Shown here one piece after another: positions 16,066-24,617 of a stretch of 64,000 nt of DNA. The number at the start of each line of letters is the position of its first letter. The first letter of the stretch is position 1. Source of the DNA: CAZUMW01 sp964621615 (GTDB lineage Bacteria > Desulfobacterota > WTBG01 > CAIYCZ01 > CAIRTM01); assembly GCA_964621615.1 (NCBI GenBank), contig CAZUMW010000006.1:1-64000 (forward strand). The letters are read 5' to 3'. The notes beneath the pieces were generated by a model. It saw only the letters and a list, made by a program, of their open reading frames with translations. It had not been told where the DNA came from and searched no databases. The position numbers and the translations under genes were made by a program.

Positions 16066-18412
16066 CGTTACCCACCTTTTTTATTTTCAATCCGGTTAAA
16101 TCAAAAATATTTTCTTCACCACCCTGCCCGCACTCGCTACTACTCTCTACTAATGACGTATCTTTTTGTTTTTCCTTTGATTTATTTTGTAGCGAGTCAG
16201 GTAGCATGTTGTTTTCCCCGGACGACTCGCTACCTGGGCAAACGCTTGAATTTGCTTTGCAAAATTCGTTAGTAGCGAGTGGTAGAGAGTTATCAGGGGT
16301 ATCGCTTGCTTTTTTTTCAATACCGTATTGTTCTGCCAATTTGTTCAGTTCATCACGGGAAAGCAGTATCTGAGAACGACCGTCGATTTTTCTTTTCCTG
16401 ATCCCCAGGGCCTGTATTTTTTTTCCTAAACGCTGCGGGGACATTTTACGTGGGTCCGGTCTTTCCTGGTTCAGATAATCGAGTAAATCTTTGAGGGGAA
16501 TCTCAATATCATTGCCACAATTTTTCGAGAGATACTGTATACCCTGAATGATTTGCCCCTCAATCTGGTTTTGCTTTTCCGAGGTTCGTTCATGTGCGAT
16601 AGCAACCAGTGCCTGTGTTAAACCCTCAAGCGCGTGCGGACATGCGCGTTTACATATTTTTAACAGCGGCATTGTTATGTCCGCAAACCGGCCGGTTATT
16701 CCGGCTACGGGTTCAACTTCCGGCAACCTTTCATCCATCACATGCGCACGCCATGCAGTCAACCGTTCCTTCAATTCAAGGCCATGCTCAGGTTTTGGAT
16801 CTTCGTACTGTCCGGGCCTGTTCGGCATAGTGATGGGTATGCAGCGGGTGTCAAGTATATGGTGCAGGGGCTCGTTCGTAGCTATGAATGTCGGCCCGTA
16901 GACCGTATAATATTCGGTATCCCGAAACGCACCCTTGTCCGGATACAGTACCCGTGAAACGCGGGCACCCTTTTCATAGCGCAGCAGAAGTATGTCCTCA
17001 CTGCTGTTTTTTTCGGCCTTTCGCCATAGGTTCATGCAATCAATGAACAGGCCCGCTTGCAGGTTTTCTGCATATCGAAACAAATTTGTCTCTCGCACCT
17101 CTACCACATGGATGCCGCGATAACAAATATACATCGCCGATTTTCCTGTACGGCTTTTGCCCCGTTCCGGAACAGCATAGAAAAGCAGGTATGGGCAGTA
17201 GGAAATGTCAGGATGAGTATGCACATAACTGAGCATAATCGCACTCGCAATGACAGACCACTGGCCTTCCTGAACGCAGGAAAAGCGCTTCAGATAAGAA
17301 ACGATATCGTTAAACAGGTTTGCGGAATCATCACTATTTAAATGTTCCAGAATTTTATGTGCTCTGGGAATCGTAAAGGGAAGGTGCTGCTTTTCAGGCG
17401 GGACTACAGATTGACCATCCACTTCCCATGATGCTGAAACAGCCAAACCGTCATCATTTTTTACAAGGTATGCGATGCTTCCAGTGTCATCCAGAACCAG
17501 ATCCACCAATTCCGGAAAATCAGCACTCATTACCTGATTATCACAATCAGCCTGTGCGGGTCTTTGATCATAACATTTCAAATCTGCTCGGAGTGCGCGT
17601 TTGCCTATCTTGAGTTTTTTTGAAATCCGTTCAATGAATATTTCTTTCCGGCTCTCGGAATCAAGGCGTGACACTTCACGCAGCAATGCGGACAAATCAT
17701 CATGGGTGGCGTTTTCAATTTTCTGTTCAAGCGAAAAAATCCGGCGTTCAGTAAGCTGATAAAACTCATCCGCAGAATGGGTTACCAAAAAATCATCCAG
17801 CCCGATTTTTTCTGAATCAACCGGCAGCTCGATGATATAAACTTCTGCACCCTGTTCCATTAATTTTTTTGCAAAACGCTCAACTGCCTGCTCCAGATTC
17901 TTTTTGTAGCCGTGCCTGTTCGGTTGCCGGTAATCATTATCAGGCACAACATAAATTTTGCGACCGGTAAAATCTATCTTCCGGAAGTCATCGACCAGTT
18001 CATCAGACTTATTTTTCCAGTTCCACAAACCGGACAAACCGATACAGGTGATACCCTCCTGAGATGCCTTCAGCGCCTTTTTTTCACCTTCAGTGAAATA
18101 CAGCGGACTTGAAGGATCCTGTAACACAGCATTCACTGAGTCGGGGATATAGAGACGGTTTTCGCTGCCGGCAGGCTGGATGTATTTGGGGCTTTTGCAG
18201 GAATCGTGTTCACCGTAAAACAACCGGTAACGGGAAAAACCATCCGTGCCGGGGTACGGAATCCGGTATGCGCTCTCTACCCCCTTACCACCGCCGGGAA
18301 CAATTTTCCTGATATCGGCAGGACGGAGGCTTTCAATTCCGGACCTTTTTATGCTATCAATGTTAAGACCGCTCAGGCGCAGATCTTCCTTGTGTGCTGG
18401 ATGAAGTTTCAT
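16031..18412 (-). CDS. DUF3854 primase/helicase-like replication protein of an integrated element
   Basis: 793 aa. Residues about 1-215 are a TOPRIM-containing DUF3854 domain (FTEGEKKAL with acidic residues 108-110, and VVPDNDY with Asp158/Asp160), as in primases of plasmids, phages and their satellites. A helicase-type NTPase follows, with P-loop GKSRTGKS at 418-425 and a hydrophobic strand LFIDCMNLW as Walker B. The C-terminus has a winged-helix-like part (MSPQRLGKKIQALGI) and a low-complexity Ser/Glu tail. Start ATG 18412 has GGGAGGGA upstream. It lies 13 bp after the AlpA-like gene. This is the replication core of a small mobile element; no capsid or integrase genes accompany it. Confidence 0.8.
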   Translation of the reverse strand: MKLHPAHKEDLRLSGLNIDSIKRSGIESLRPADIRKIVPGGGKGVESAYRIPYPGTDGFSRYRLFYGEHDSCKSPKYIQPAGSENRLYIPDSVNAVLQDPSSPLYFTEGEKKALKASQEGITCIGLSGLWNWKNKSDELVDDFRKIDFTGRKIYVVPDNDYRQPNRHGYKKNLEQAVERFAKKLMEQGAEVYIIELPVDSEKIGLDDFLVTHSADEFYQLTERRIFSLEQKIENATHDDLSALLREVSRLDSESRKEIFIERISKKLKIGKRALRADLKCYDQRPAQADCDNQVMSADFPELVDLVLDDTGSIAYLVKNDDGLAVSASWEVDGQSVVPPEKQHLPFTIPRAHKILEHLNSDDSANLFNDIVSYLKRFSCVQEGQWSVIASAIMLSYVHTHPDISYCPYLLFYAVPERGKSRTGKSAMYICYRGIHVVEVRETNLFRYAENLQAGLFIDCMNLWRKAEKNSSEDILLLRYEKGARVSRVLYPDKGAFRDTEYYTVYGPTFIATNEPLHHILDTRCIPITMPNRPGQYEDPKPEHGLELKERLTAWRAHVMDERLPEVEPVAGITGRFADITMPLLKICKRACPHALEGLTQALVAIAHERTSEKQNQIEGQIIQGIQYLSKNCGNDIEIPLKDLLDYLNQERPDPRKMSPQRLGKKIQALGIRKRKIDGRSQILLSRDELNKLAEQYGIEKKASDTPDNSLPLATNEFCKANSSVCPGSESSGENNMLPDSLQNKSKEKQKDTSLVESSSECGQGGEENIFDLTGLKIKKVGNDDFRDCSRSAT

Positions 18413-18425
18413 GACAATCCCTCCC

Positions 18426-18656
18426 TTATGACTTTTCGATGCGGGAGTTGAGCCACGACACTACATCGGCCACTCTGTAAATGGTTTTGCGGCCTACTCG
18501 CAACCGTTTTGGACCTTTCCCCTGACAGTCCAAATTTGCCATTGTTTTTGGATTCAGCAGGCCGCCACTGAATTTTTCGATGTCCGGACGGGCTACAAAC
18601 GGGCTGGGCCAGTGCTTGGCGAATTCATTGATAGAGATAACGTGTTGTTTTTCCAT
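18426..18656 (-). CDS. AlpA-like helix-turn-helix regulator of the integrated element
   Basis: 76 aa from ATG 18656 (MEKQHVISINEFAKHW); a longer frame exists, but this ATG has a perfect GGAGG ribosome-binding site at 7-base spacing. The C-terminal two thirds (LNPKTMANLDCQGKGPKRLRVGRKTIYRVADVVSWLNSRIE) have the AlpA/excisionase winged-helix pattern ending in the YRVADVVSWL helix. Such proteins control excision or replication genes of integrative elements and satellites. It is the promoter-proximal gene of the primase operon, and its Shine-Dalgarno is buried in a hairpin. Confidence 0.75.
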   Translation of the reverse strand: MEKQHVISINEFAKHWPSPFVARPDIEKFSGGLLNPKTMANLDCQGKGPKRLRVGRKTIYRVADVVSWLNSRIEKS

Positions 18657-18663
18657 AAAAAAA

Positions 18664-18696
18664 CCTCCAGGAATGTGGTTTGTGCCACCCTGGAGG
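18664..18696 (-). promoter_or_regulatory. Hairpin that sequesters the ribosome-binding site of the AlpA-like gene
   Basis: Arms CCTCCAGG (18664-18671) and CCTGGAGG (18689-18696) pair perfectly, and inside them GTGG (18675-18678) pairs with CCAC (18685-18688). In the minus-strand mRNA the GGAGG at 18664-18668, 7 bases before the ATG, is locked in the stem. This suggests translational control, for example by the protein itself or an antisense RNA. Confidence 0.55.
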
Positions 18697-18728
18697 CGAT
18701 TTATCAACAAAAAATTTAAAACTTTTTA

Positions 18729-18865
18729 TTGACAAGCGGTTCTATTTTCACTAAAGATAATACATATAGCGTATCACTCTTGTGAATAAGCACTATATAC
18801 TGGATGTTTTAGCGGACAACAGTATATGGTGAACCTTGGGCCGCCTCCTTAGGCGGCTCTTTTTA
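18729..18865 (+). ncRNA. Small RNA candidate with promoter-like start, 12-bp hairpin and intrinsic terminator
   Basis: A TTGACA box (18729-18734) has weak -10 candidates 17 bp (TAAAGA) or 21 bp (GATAAT) downstream. Then comes a hairpin of arms CACTATATACTG (18791-18802) and CAGTATATGGTG (18820-18831), twelve pairs including one G-U, with a 17-base loop, and then a strong terminator. No open reading frame of note. The transcript would be about 100 nt, on the strand opposite to and diverging from the primase operon. It looks like a plasmid-type regulatory RNA, but with no clear antisense overlap. Confidence 0.45.
18840..18864 (+). terminator. Intrinsic terminator of the small RNA candidate
   Basis: GCCGCCT (18840-18846), loop CCTT, AGGCGGC (18851-18857), then TCTTTTT. 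A textbook rho-independent structure for plus-strand transcription. Confidence 0.85.
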
Positions 18866-19175
18866 TTTGCAAAGAACAAAGTTCTTACACCATTATGGCG
18901 TGTTATGAAATTTTATAGAATACTATATATAGGGATGTCAAGAAAATATTTCAATAATTTAAAATATTAATAATTTGCATTCGCTAAACATATTTGTGCG
19001 TCTCCTTTTTTCCCTTTACCCTCCAAAAAAAACTCTCCACCCAAAACCACAAAACACCTACTTAAAATTGACCTTTTTGTTTTCAAGTGGGGAGAGAGTG
19101 GGGAGAGGGAAGGCTTTCTTGCCAAAATAAAAAAGGGGTCCTGAGCGCTGAGGCGACCAAAACCCCTGTGTTTAC
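18866..19175. other. Non-coding region between the element and tRNA-Leu
   Basis: About 310 bp, AT-rich to the left, then a GGGGAGAG-type repeated purine tract (about 19097-19110). No gene, integrase remnant or duplicated tRNA end is visible. Confidence 0.4.
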
Positions 19176-19263
19176 TGGTGCCGGTGGTGAGACTCGAACT
19201 CACAAGGGCGCGAGGCCCGGGGGATTTTGAGTCCCCTGCGTCTACCAATTCCACCACACCGGC
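19176..19263 (-). tRNA. tRNA-Leu (anticodon CAA)
   Basis: Minus strand, 88 nt including an encoded CCA. Acceptor arm GCCGGTG pairs with CACCGGC, the D-arm contains GGTAGACGC, and the anticodon stem GGGGA/TCCCC closes the loop CTCAAAA (anticodon CAA, reading UUG). A long variable arm (GGGCCTCGCGCCC) marks a class II tRNA, and TTCGAGTC is the T loop. The 3' end faces the integrated element, the usual orientation for tRNA-targeted integration. Confidence 0.97.
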
Positions 19264-19521
19264 ACCGATGCTAAGTGCCTATATTGACTTGGAAATCATA
19301 TTATCAGTCAATCCAGGGGTATTGTCAAGGTCGGAGTGTTGGGAATTTTGACGTGGACTCTTTATGAGGGATATATTGTTGGTACGGCAATCTACACACA
19401 CGCGGGTCCCGCGTGAATAACGGCGGATCATGTTATAAATAATATGGCGCGTTGAAGATAAACGATTGGCACCTGATACATTTCTATAAATAGAAACTGT
19501 TTTGCTTGCCGACTATGCTGC

Positions 19522-19968
19522 TTAATACGTAACGCGGGTTGAGTGTTTGCCGGTCAATATGCGAACACGCTCCCCGGCGCTAAACATCACATCAGCCTTC
19601 TGTACCACCGCGATGGTTCTCCCGCTGTCAAGCTGAACAGTAATTTCAAGACCGTCCTGCCGGGTAATCGCCTCTTCTGCTGCCGCGCCGGCAAAGCCGC
19701 CACCAACCGCTCCCAGCACGGCAAAAACAGTGCTGGCCCTGCCGCCGCCGAGCAGGCTGCCGCCGGCCCCGCCGATAGCTGCACCGCTGAAAGCACCAAC
19801 AGCACTTTTAGTGCCCTCAATTTTAACCGTGCGAACCTCCTTAACGGTTCCGTACTCGACCTGCTGAGCCTCGCGGGTTTGATCACGCGTATACACCTGG
19901 CCCGATTTGCTCGAAGCACACCCCCACGCAACGATCAGAACAATTACTGCCGGTATGATTTTTTTCAC
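19522..19968 (-). CDS. Glycine-zipper outer-membrane lipoprotein
   Basis: Start GTG 19968 with AAAGGA 8 bases upstream (a longer frame is less likely). The 148-aa protein has a lipoprotein signal (VKKIIPAVIVLIVAWGCASS, Cys at about 17). After an extended linker comes a glycine-zipper double hairpin (AVGAFSGAAIGGAGGSLLGGG...FAVLGAVGGGFAGAAAEEAI), as in SlyB/17-kDa antigen proteins, and a small C-terminal beta domain (ITVQLDSGRTIAVVQKADVMFSAGERVRIL). It is probably anchored in the outer membrane with a role in envelope integrity. Single gene, upstream of the tRNA on the same strand. Confidence 0.85.
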   Translation of the reverse strand: MKKIIPAVIVLIVAWGCASSKSGQVYTRDQTREAQQVEYGTVKEVRTVKIEGTKSAVGAFSGAAIGGAGGSLLGGGRASTVFAVLGAVGGGFAGAAAEEAITRQDGLEITVQLDSGRTIAVVQKADVMFSAGERVRILTGKHSTRVTY

Positions 19969-20529
19969 AGGTTCTATCCTTTCAAAATAAATATAACAAA
20001 ATCTGCTCTTAGTATCTGTATAGTTGGTTTCGGTATATAAAACAAGTCTGAAGATCCTTATCATGATGTACGATCACTCTATGGTATCGATTTTGGGCGT
20101 GCTGAAGCGGGGGCCCAATCCCCGGGTCATACACAATGAAAAACAGCACACGCCTGTTTCCCTCCAATGTCCGTAACGATCTCTTCAACGGATCGAAAAC
20201 AGCTGCGCAAAAAGTTTCGGAATTTTTTTTACATCCTCATAAAAATATTGCACTAAAAATTGTCTGTATACCTTATTTTGCACAGTATTTGCATATTAAT
20301 AAACAAAACACAGCGACTCCTGACATTTTAAGTCCGATTGGAAGGCTGCTAACGCACAAAAACGGCTTTTAGATAAAAAATTCATTTTTCTCTCAAGCAT
20401 GATGATCGGAAATCCGATTACTAAATATAGTGGCAAATTAATCGCTAACATACAATATATGGAATTATTGGCAATAAATTGACATTAATCCAGTCAAAAA
20501 GAGCATGCTTGATCGGAGGATGCAATAAT
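19969..20529. other. Non-coding region between the lipoprotein gene and a small gene
   Basis: About 560 bp, AT-rich. It should hold divergent promoters; TTGACA near 20478 is a possible -35 for the gene at 20530 without a clear -10. A short open frame at 20136-20372 has no ribosome-binding site or recognisable sequence and was not called. Confidence 0.4.
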
Positions 20530-20853
20530 ATGTCAAAAATCGTAAAACTCCATACAGAAAACCATTTTGGCGACTGCCCGGTATGCAGAAAAAATGACGG
20601 TCATCTGAATATCGGTCGTGAGCACTGGTATGTCTGCCACAAACATCACGTAAAATGGTACGTGGGCAGCTCACTGTTTCCCGACTGGCAGGAGGAAACA
20701 GAGAAAAACTGGAGAAAAAACGAGGAACTGCTGACATATTACATGGATGTCGAACCGCTGCAGACATGGATGTTCCCTGAAGATGAAGAGCTGCTGCCCG
20801 GCCGCTCAGCGCTGAAGGCCGAAGTGGTTAACATGGACAACTATCGCAAATAG
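20530..20853 (+). CDS. Small zinc-ribbon-like protein, 107 aa
   Basis: ATG 20530 preceded by a strong GGAGG. The protein contains CPVCRKNDGHLNIGREHWYVCHKHHVKWYVG (Cys16, Cys19, Cys35 and neighbouring His), a plausible zinc-binding ribbon, then a helical segment (WQEETEKNWRKNEELLTYY) and an acidic tail ending MDNYRK. It looks like a small conserved bacterial family without a name known to me. It is free-standing on the plus strand, followed 192 bp later by a second small gene in the same direction. Confidence 0.65.
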   Translation: MSKIVKLHTENHFGDCPVCRKNDGHLNIGREHWYVCHKHHVKWYVGSSLFPDWQEETEKNWRKNEELLTYYMDVEPLQTWMFPEDEELLPGRSALKAEVVNMDNYRK

Positions 20854-21045
20854 CTGCGTCGGAACAGATACTTCTTCCTGCACGGCTGCGGGAGCAGAAA
20901 ACAGGGGTTGAAAACAGGAAAAATTGAACCGATATATAAAGATAGGGGGCACAGAGGAGAAAACGGAACTCCAGAGGTTATAGAATGACACGGTACCGCA
21001 AATCAGCTACTGCAAGTCACGCAACGTGCTTACAGGAGAAGTGTC

Positions 21046-21219
21046 ATGGACAAAACACAACAGCTGGAACAAAAAATTGAAAAACTTGAGCAGACGGTCG
21101 GGCTGATGCAGGCAAAGATTGAGGAGCTTGATATGAGCTATGCACTGCTGCTCAAGGTTGTGGAGCAGGAAATTGACACCGGCTCGCTGAAGCTTGACAT
21201 GTCATGCTTCCATAACTGA
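21046..21219 (+). CDS. Small coiled-coil protein, 57 aa
   Basis: ATG 21046 with GGAG 8-9 bases upstream; stop at 21217-21219. The peptide is one heptad-rich coiled coil (TQQLEQKIEKLEQTVGLMQAKIEELDMSYALLLKVVEQEI) with a short polar tail. The clear ribosome-binding site and coding-like composition support it although it is short. Function unknown; it could be a small structural or regulatory protein. A terminator about 120 bp downstream closes the unit. Confidence 0.6.
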   Translation: MDKTQQLEQKIEKLEQTVGLMQAKIEELDMSYALLLKVVEQEIDTGSLKLDMSCFHN

Positions 21220-21336
21220 CACACCGCCGCCGGCCTGTAACCGCTTCCGGCCCGTGCACCCTGCTGCCAGCCCGGCGCCGCTGACCCGCGCCGTTGCAAA
21301 CAGCTGCATACCGCACTGACTGACACTATAAAAAGC

Positions 21337-21368
21337 AAAGGCCCGGAAGCTTCATTGTCCGGGCCTTT
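21337..21368. terminator. Bidirectional intrinsic terminator
   Basis: An 11-bp perfect stem AAAGGCCCGGA / TCCGGGCCTTT with a 10-base loop, between the convergent small plus-strand gene and the minus-strand acyl-CoA operon. The T-tract is better on the minus strand (TTTGCTTTTTAT). Confidence 0.8.
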
Positions 21369-21449
21369 ATTGTGATTATCCCCTGCCAAAGGAAGGCCCT
21401 ACCGGGCGAGGCCTTTCGGAAAATGATTAAAAAGCACCTGCCGGTCACT

Positions 21450-22487
21450 CTAACCGCTCAGCGCCTTGATATCGACATTTTCGGCAACAAGATTTTTCAA
21501 TATGCCCACCTTGTCCGTATCCTCTTTTGTCATCAGCGGCACCATGCGCTCGATCTGACGGCCGATCTGATAGGTGTCCGGCGTCACCAGAAGCATGGGG
21601 GTTCCTGTCTCCTCCACCTTGGCAATGATATTTGAGGGGGGAAGAATATTATTTGTCAGCACAATGCCTGCGGCGTTGCTTTCGGTTGCGGCAAGAATCA
21701 TGTCGGTTCGGTCCCCGCCGGTGATAATCAGCTTGTCTTCCTTTTTAAACAGCGGCTTCTGCATGGCCACGTTGCCCGACATGGCACCGATAAAAATATT
21801 TTTAATGGTGCAGTCGAGCTTGTCCTCACAGGTGAGCACCTTGGCAAACAGCTTATCGGCGAGGTAGCGAAGCGAGAAATAGGTGAGGTCCGGATAGTGG
21901 GGAATGACCCCCAGCACCGGCACGCCCAGGCGCTTTATTTCCGGGATATAGGTTTCGGTAAAATCCTCGATGTTCTGCACCTTGTTGATAATGACTCCGG
22001 CAAACGTCACGTCGCTCAAATCAACGTTTTTCTGCACAAACATAATATCATCCAGAATGGAGTCATCATCCCCGCCGGTAACAAAAACCAGCTTGCTGCC
22101 CAGGTATCGCGTCAGGGAAAGGCTGTCAAGATATACGGACTGGCCGTAGGAGATTGCTTTTCCGCCCTCGACAAAAAGAACATCCCTGCCCTCGCCCATC
22201 TCTTTGGCCAGCTCCTGGACCCGCTTTCGGGTTGTTTCCTCATTATACATATAGCGCAGCTTTGAGTGGTCAAAGCCGATGCTCATGGTTTCGGCGCTGG
22301 CCTCAATATCATACAGATTTGCCATCAGGGCGGCGTCGTAGTCCCACAGGCGCTTTTTGCTGTAAAGAAGCCGGTCTCCGAACGGCTTCATATATCCAAC
22401 CTTTTTGCCCAGCACCTCCGTCAGCCCCACGATAAAGCTTGTTTTCCCGGCATTGTTCCTGAGTGATGCGATAACAAATGTATTCAT
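21450..22487 (-). CDS. BioD-like/DRTGG domain protein (phosphotransacetylase-type regulatory module)
   Basis: 345 aa. The N-terminal half is an AAA_26 (dethiobiotin-synthetase-like) P-loop domain: VIASLRNNAGKTSFIVGL near residues 5-22, and VLFVEGGKAISYGQ. The C-terminal half is a DRTGG domain (IITGGDRTDMILAATES). Together these correspond to the N-terminal part of long phosphate acetyltransferases without the catalytic part. Its ATG overlaps the stop of the acetate-CoA ligase gene (ATGA), so it is co-translated. Likely a nucleotide-sensing regulatory partner of acyl-CoA/acetate metabolism. Complete at both ends. Confidence 0.85.
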   Translation of the reverse strand: MNTFVIASLRNNAGKTSFIVGLTEVLGKKVGYMKPFGDRLLYSKKRLWDYDAALMANLYDIEASAETMSIGFDHSKLRYMYNEETTRKRVQELAKEMGEGRDVLFVEGGKAISYGQSVYLDSLSLTRYLGSKLVFVTGGDDDSILDDIMFVQKNVDLSDVTFAGVIINKVQNIEDFTETYIPEIKRLGVPVLGVIPHYPDLTYFSLRYLADKLFAKVLTCEDKLDCTIKNIFIGAMSGNVAMQKPLFKKEDKLIITGGDRTDMILAATESNAAGIVLTNNILPPSNIIAKVEETGTPMLLVTPDTYQIGRQIERMVPLMTKEDTDKVGILKNLVAENVDIKALSG

Positions 22488-24604
22488 AGAGAACTCCTTT
22501 CCTGTTTCGAAAGTAGAATCCGTACGTCTACGGCCTTGGCGCCCTCTCCCTGCTCATAGACAAGGAGCGGATTGATTTCAATATCAGATATAAGCTCACA
22601 CTTCCGGATAAGGGCTCCCAGGCGAACGACAACCTCAATAACGGACTCGATATCCTTTTTGCCTTCGCCGCGAACGCCAAGAAGAATCGGGTAGGATCTG
22701 GTTTCCTTGATCATGCTCATGATTTCTCTGCGATTAAGGGGCAGCGCTCTGAAGGACACATCTTTCATCACCTCGACATATACCCCGCCCAGACCGAACA
22801 TAATAATCGGGCCGAAGGTATTGTCGCGGCGGGCGCCGATTATGGTTTCCGCCTCCTTCTGAAGCATTTCCGCGATTTCGACCCCCTCGATATTGGCGTC
22901 AGGCTTGTATTCGCGGCAGTTCTGCATAATGGCCTGAAATGCATCCATGATTTCTTCCTGGTTCTCCAGCTCAAGTGCAACGCCGCCCGCGTCGCTTTTG
23001 TGAATGATATCCTTCGAAACCACTTTCATGACCACCGGATAGCCGATTTTTTCCGCCGCAGAAACAGCCTCGTCAAGGTTGCGCGCAATCGCGCTCTGGG
23101 GAACCGGAATGCCTGCTATGTCCATGACCTGCTGTGCTTCGTGGGCCAGCAGGAAATATCGCTGTTCATCAAGAGCCTTTGTGCACACCTTTTCGATGGC
23201 GGCAATATCAATATGTGCATCCTCATACACGTCTGAGTAATGTTTCACAAAACGGTGATACTCATAGAGCTTGCCCAGGCAGGATACCGCCTCATACACA
23301 TCACCGAACACCGGCACCTTCTTTTTGCTCAGCTTTGTTATGGCATTCTCGATATCTTCGCCGCCCACCGTGGCAAACAGAATGGGCTTGCCGCTTTCTT
23401 TGTATTTAAGATAATTATCTTCAAGCACACGCTCAAGATCCTCTGCAAGAAATGTTGCGGTCTCACAGTACAGCGCCATGCTTGCGCCGATTTTATCCTC
23501 CTGAAGCGCAACGCCCAGCGCGCCGTCATATTCTTTTCCGGCGGCACCGCCGGTAATGTCGACCGGGTTTTTTGTCGAGCCGTAGCTCGGGGTCACCGGC
23601 GCGAACATTTTTTTCAGCTGCTCGCCGTCATCATACAAATCAATATTATAATTTTCGCAGGCATCGGTCGCCATAACACCGATGCCGCCGCCGTTCGTGA
23701 TAATAACCGCCTGGTCTCCGGTTGGTGGCGGCGAGTTTGCCAGATACTTGCTCCAGTTGAAGGCCTGCTGTATATTTTCGGCGCGGATCACGCCGCACTG
23801 CCGCAATATGGCGTCAACGATCTCGTCGGCGCCGGCAAGAGATCCCGTATGCGACGCTGCCGCAGCGGCGCCGCGCTCGGAGCGGCCCGACTTGATAACA
23901 ACAACGGGTTTTTTCTGAGTGGTCTGCTTGATGGTTTCAATAAAGCGCTGCCCGTCTTTGATTCCCTCTATGTACATGAGAATAACGCGGGTGCGCTCCT
24001 GCTCGGCAAGGTAGCCGAGCAGGTCAGCCTCATCCAGATCGCACTTATTCCCTACCGACACGATAGCTGACAGGCCGATATTCTGTACCTTTGTCTTGCC
24101 GATCATGGCCAGCCCCAGCGCCCCGCTCTGGGTTATGATGGCGACGCCGCCGGGCAGAATATTACCCGGCCCGAAGGTAGCATCCATAGATGCCTCGGCC
24201 GAGTAAACACCGAAAATGTTCGGGCCGACCACACGCATACCGCGCTCGCGGGAGTAGGCCGCGATTTTTTTTTCTTCCTCGATATTGCCCACCTCCGAAA
24301 ACCCGGAGGTGATGATCAGATTATACTTAACGCCCCGGTCCGCGCAGGCCTTGACGGAATCAAAAACATGTTTTGCGGGAATTGAGGTGCAGACCACGTC
24401 GATGTCATCTTCAACGTCATCGATGCTTTTGTATGCCTGCAGGCCCAGGACTTCGCCGCCCGAGGGGTTAATGGGGAATATCTTTCCCGCGTATCCGCTG
24501 GATATAATATTATGCACCAGTGTATAACCGATTTTTTTCGGATCCTTCGATGCTCCGACAACCGCTACACTCCGAGGTTCGAACAGGCAGGTTATGTCAT
24601 CCAT
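22484..24604 (-). CDS. Acetate-CoA ligase (ADP-forming), fused alpha and beta subunits
   Basis: 706 aa. It converts acyl-CoA, ADP and phosphate into free acid, CoA and ATP, conserving energy in fermentation or acid degradation. The N-terminal CoA-binding Rossmann domain starts with VAVVGASKDPKKIGYTLVHNI. The succinyl-CoA-ligase-like domains include ITQSGALGLAM and the phosphohistidine region AAAASHTGSLAGAD near residue 260. The C-terminal ATP-grasp domain spans about 490-700 (YPVVMKVVSKDIIHKSDAGGVAL). Full length. It is the middle gene of a three-gene operon, 13 bp behind the CoA-transferase fusion. Preference for acetyl versus other acyl-CoAs cannot be read from here. Confidence 0.92.
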   Translation of the reverse strand: MDDITCLFEPRSVAVVGASKDPKKIGYTLVHNIISSGYAGKIFPINPSGGEVLGLQAYKSIDDVEDDIDVVCTSIPAKHVFDSVKACADRGVKYNLIITSGFSEVGNIEEEKKIAAYSRERGMRVVGPNIFGVYSAEASMDATFGPGNILPGGVAIITQSGALGLAMIGKTKVQNIGLSAIVSVGNKCDLDEADLLGYLAEQERTRVILMYIEGIKDGQRFIETIKQTTQKKPVVVIKSGRSERGAAAAASHTGSLAGADEIVDAILRQCGVIRAENIQQAFNWSKYLANSPPPTGDQAVIITNGGGIGVMATDACENYNIDLYDDGEQLKKMFAPVTPSYGSTKNPVDITGGAAGKEYDGALGVALQEDKIGASMALYCETATFLAEDLERVLEDNYLKYKESGKPILFATVGGEDIENAITKLSKKKVPVFGDVYEAVSCLGKLYEYHRFVKHYSDVYEDAHIDIAAIEKVCTKALDEQRYFLLAHEAQQVMDIAGIPVPQSAIARNLDEAVSAAEKIGYPVVMKVVSKDIIHKSDAGGVALELENQEEIMDAFQAIMQNCREYKPDANIEGVEIAEMLQKEAETIIGARRDNTFGPIIMFGLGGVYVEVMKDVSFRALPLNRREIMSMIKETRSYPILLGVRGEGKKDIESVIEVVVRLGALIRKCELISDIEINPLLVYEQGEGAKAVDVRILLSKQERSSL

Positions 24605-24617
24605 AGAAGTTCTCCCG

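Noticed and set aside
18967..19257. 94-codon frame across the tRNA-Leu gene (MVELVDAGDSKSPGPRALVSSS)
   Set aside because: This is the well-known false translation of a tRNA-Leu gene.
20136..20372. 78-codon frame in the AT-rich spacer
   Set aside because: No ribosome-binding site and no recognisable sequence.
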